Origin: Acidobacteriota bacterium
Lineage (GTDB): Bacteria > Acidobacteriota > Terriglobia > Terriglobales > Acidobacteriaceae
Assembly (NCBI GenBank): GCA_021780415.1
Contig: JAJXYW010000310.1
Span: 1 to 7,480, forward strand
DNA length: 7,480 nucleotides
Direction: 5' to 3'
The translations under genes were made by a program, and so were the position numbers. This document shows positions 6,038 through 7,480 of the stretch, one piece after another (the first letter of the stretch is position 1; the number at the start of each line of letters is the position of its first letter). Below the pieces are notes generated by a model. It did no database searches and was not told the DNA's origin. It worked only from the letters and a program-made list of their open reading frames with translations.

Positions 6038-7480
6038 ATGAAGTCAATGGATCGTCGCCGCTTCCTTCTCGCCTCTGCCGCAACCGCCGCGCTGCCCAGC
6101 CTCCACGCATTCGCCCAGGCCACAGCGACCGCCACCACCACCGCCACCGCCACCCTCAAGCTCCACCCCGGCGAGACCGGCCCGCGCATCCCCGACAACT
6201 TCATCGGCCTCTCCTACGAGACCAACCAGCTCACCGAACCCTCCTTCTTCTCCCCCGACAACACCGGCCTCATCCAGCAGTTCCGCACCCTCTCGCCCAA
6301 CGGCGTCCTGCGCATCGGCGGCAACACCTCCGACATCGGCTACTGGAAGCCCACGCCCTCCACTCCTCCTCCCGCCATCCACGTCCGCGACACCGGCGGC
6401 GGCGAGCCCACCTCCGCCCTCGCCTACTCGATCACCCCCGAGGCCATTCAGAATCTGCGCGGCTTCCTCGACCGCACCGGCTGGACCTGCATCTACGGCA
6501 TCAACCTCGGCACCAACACCCCCGCCCGCGCCGCCGACGAGGCCGCCTTCGTCGTCCAGACCCTCGGTTTCACTCACGACCACGGCAAGCTCGAATACTT
6601 CCAGCTCGGCAACGAGCCCGACCTCTTCAAAAGCCATCTCCGCGACCCCAAAACCTGGTCCGCCGACCTCTACATGGACGAGTGGCTTGCCGAAGCCAAC
6701 GCCATCCGCGCCCGCGTCCCCGCCGCCCGCTTCGGCCTCCCCGACACCTCCGGAAATCCCGACTGGTACGCCGCCGTCGTCACCCGCCTCCTCGCTCTCT
6801 CCAACCCGCCCGACGTTGCCGCGCTATCGCACCACTACTACATCGGCGGCCCACCCTCCAACCCGAAGATGACCATCGACTACATCCTCACCGCCAACCC
6901 CCGCGTCGGCCAGCTCGCCCATGACATCCGCACCGCCGCCGCCCGTCTCTCCGCCGGCGAGCACAAGACCGTCCCCTACCGCATGACCGAGGGCAACACC
7001 TGCTATCGTGGCGGCAAACCCGGCGTCTCCGACGTCTTCGCCGCCTCTCTCTGGGCCGCCGACTACTTCCTTGACCTCGCCACCCGCGGCTACGCCGGCA
7101 TCAATCTCCACGGCGGCGACGGCAAGTATGTCGGCAACTCCCTCGGCGGCCATCTCCCCGGCGACGACCTCGTCCTCGCCGCCCACGGCGACCCCACCCA
7201 GCATCCCCACCCCTACTACACCCCCATCGCCCACATCGGCGACCAGTACCTCCTCGAGCCCGTCGCCTACGGCATGCTCTTCGCCGGCCACTTCGCCGGA
7301 GCCACCACCTTCCCCCTCGACTTCAACCCCGGCGCGGTCAACGCCACCGCCTACGCCGCCACGCTCCCCACTGGCCAACGTATCGTCGCCATCATCAACA
7401 AGGACGCCCAACAGCCCCTCAACATCGACCTCCCGGAGTACCGCCAGGGCCCCACCCTCACCGCGCCCGCGCTCGACTCC
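6038..7480 (+). CDS. Tat-exported GH79-type glycoside hydrolase (beta-glucuronidase-like), 3' end outside window
   Basis: The frame is open for 481 codons to the window edge. It begins with a twin-arginine signal: DRRRFLL (5-11), an Ala/Leu core, and a likely AFA|QA cleavage after residue 26. An Ala/Thr linker (28-39) follows. The mature part reads as a TIM-barrel glycosidase of clan GH-A: IPDNFIGLSYE (51-61), LRIGGNTSD (91-99), and the acid/base Glu193 in LGNEPD (codon 6614-6616). The likely nucleophile is Glu318 in RMTEGNT (codon 6989-6991), and an LHGGDG segment (357-362) follows. After about 425 it enters a beta-sandwich (QRIVAIINKD) matching the GH79 C-terminal domain. GH79 includes heparanases and beta-glucuronidases, among them an Acidobacterium capsulatum enzyme that also needs two Glu. 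The likely job is removing terminal glucuronic acid or a related sugar from polysaccharides in the periplasm or outside the cell; exact substrate is unproven. In-frame ATGs at 6026 and 6047 are alternative starts, since no strong ribosome binding site is visible. Confidence 0.85.
   Translation, partial: MKSMDRRRFLLASAATAALPSLHAFAQATATATTTATATLKLHPGETGPRIPDNFIGLSYETNQLTEPSFFSPDNTGLIQQFRTLSPNGVLRIGGNTSDIGYWKPTPSTPPPAIHVRDTGGGEPTSALAYSITPEAIQNLRGFLDRTGWTCIYGINLGTNTPARAADEAAFVVQTLGFTHDHGKLEYFQLGNEPDLFKSHLRDPKTWSADLYMDEWLAEANAIRARVPAARFGLPDTSGNPDWYAAVVTRLLALSNPPDVAALSHHYYIGGPPSNPKMTIDYILTANPRVGQLAHDIRTAAARLSAGEHKTVPYRMTEGNTCYRGGKPGVSDVFAASLWAADYFLDLATRGYAGINLHGGDGKYVGNSLGGHLPGDDLVLAAHGDPTQHPHPYYTPIAHIGDQYLLEPVAYGMLFAGHFAGATTFPLDFNPGAVNATAYAATLPTGQRIVAIINKDAQQPLNIDLPEYRQGPTLTAPALDS

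Noticed and set aside
6007..6924. 305-residue plus-strand frame rich in Arg/His/Pro at the glycosidase locus
   Set aside because: It is the wrong frame. The frame starting at 6038 has a Tat signal, NEP motif and GH79 features and runs open to the window edge.

Overview
The window looks like chromosomal DNA of an acidobacterium, probably a member of the Terriglobia/Acidobacteriaceae (Granulicella, Terriglobus, Edaphobacter or Acidobacterium type). This assignment is an inference. It rests on GC-rich genes whose coding strand is strikingly C-rich with mostly C-ending codons, on a surface protein with ~94-residue Ig-like repeats and the odd C-terminal module I associate with that group, on a stand-alone receiver of a type I recall from these bacteria, and on a Tat-exported GH79 glycosidase resembling the characterised Acidobacterium capsulatum enzyme. 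No database search was possible.

Layout: six genes, all on the + strand. (1) 1-1718: the C-terminal part of a large secreted or surface Ig-like repeat protein, open at the 5' edge. (2) 1737-2441: a small outer-membrane beta-barrel protein, 18 bp downstream with a visible ribosome binding site, probably the same operon. (3) 2575-4308: a soluble GAF-PAS histidine kinase with all kinase boxes intact. (4) 4431-4877: a stand-alone receiver-domain response regulator with no output domain. (5) 5098-5958: a three-TM inner-membrane protein with a long Pro/Gln/Ala-rich tail predicted to lie in the periplasm, preceded by a good sigma-70-like promoter. (6) 6038 to the window end: a Tat-exported GH79 (beta-glucuronidase/heparanase-type) glycoside hydrolase, open at the 3' edge.

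Genes 1 and 2 form a cell-envelope pair. Genes 3 and 4 form a plausible phosphorelay, a cytosolic sensor kinase with a single-domain receiver, whose downstream output cannot be seen here. Genes 5 and 6 appear to be independent units. The 220-bp gap between genes 4 and 5 holds a degenerate intergenic repeat with 9-bp terminal inverted repeats, followed by the promoter of gene 5. The 79-bp gap before the glycosidase holds an imperfect direct repeat with a 22-bp period that could be an operator.

I see no CRISPR array, tRNA, rRNA, transposase, integrase or recognisable defence system. The most unusual item is the C-terminal end of gene 1, where a TM / Arg-cluster / TM / Leu-Thr-Gly-Cys module seems to be inserted inside the last beta-sandwich domain.
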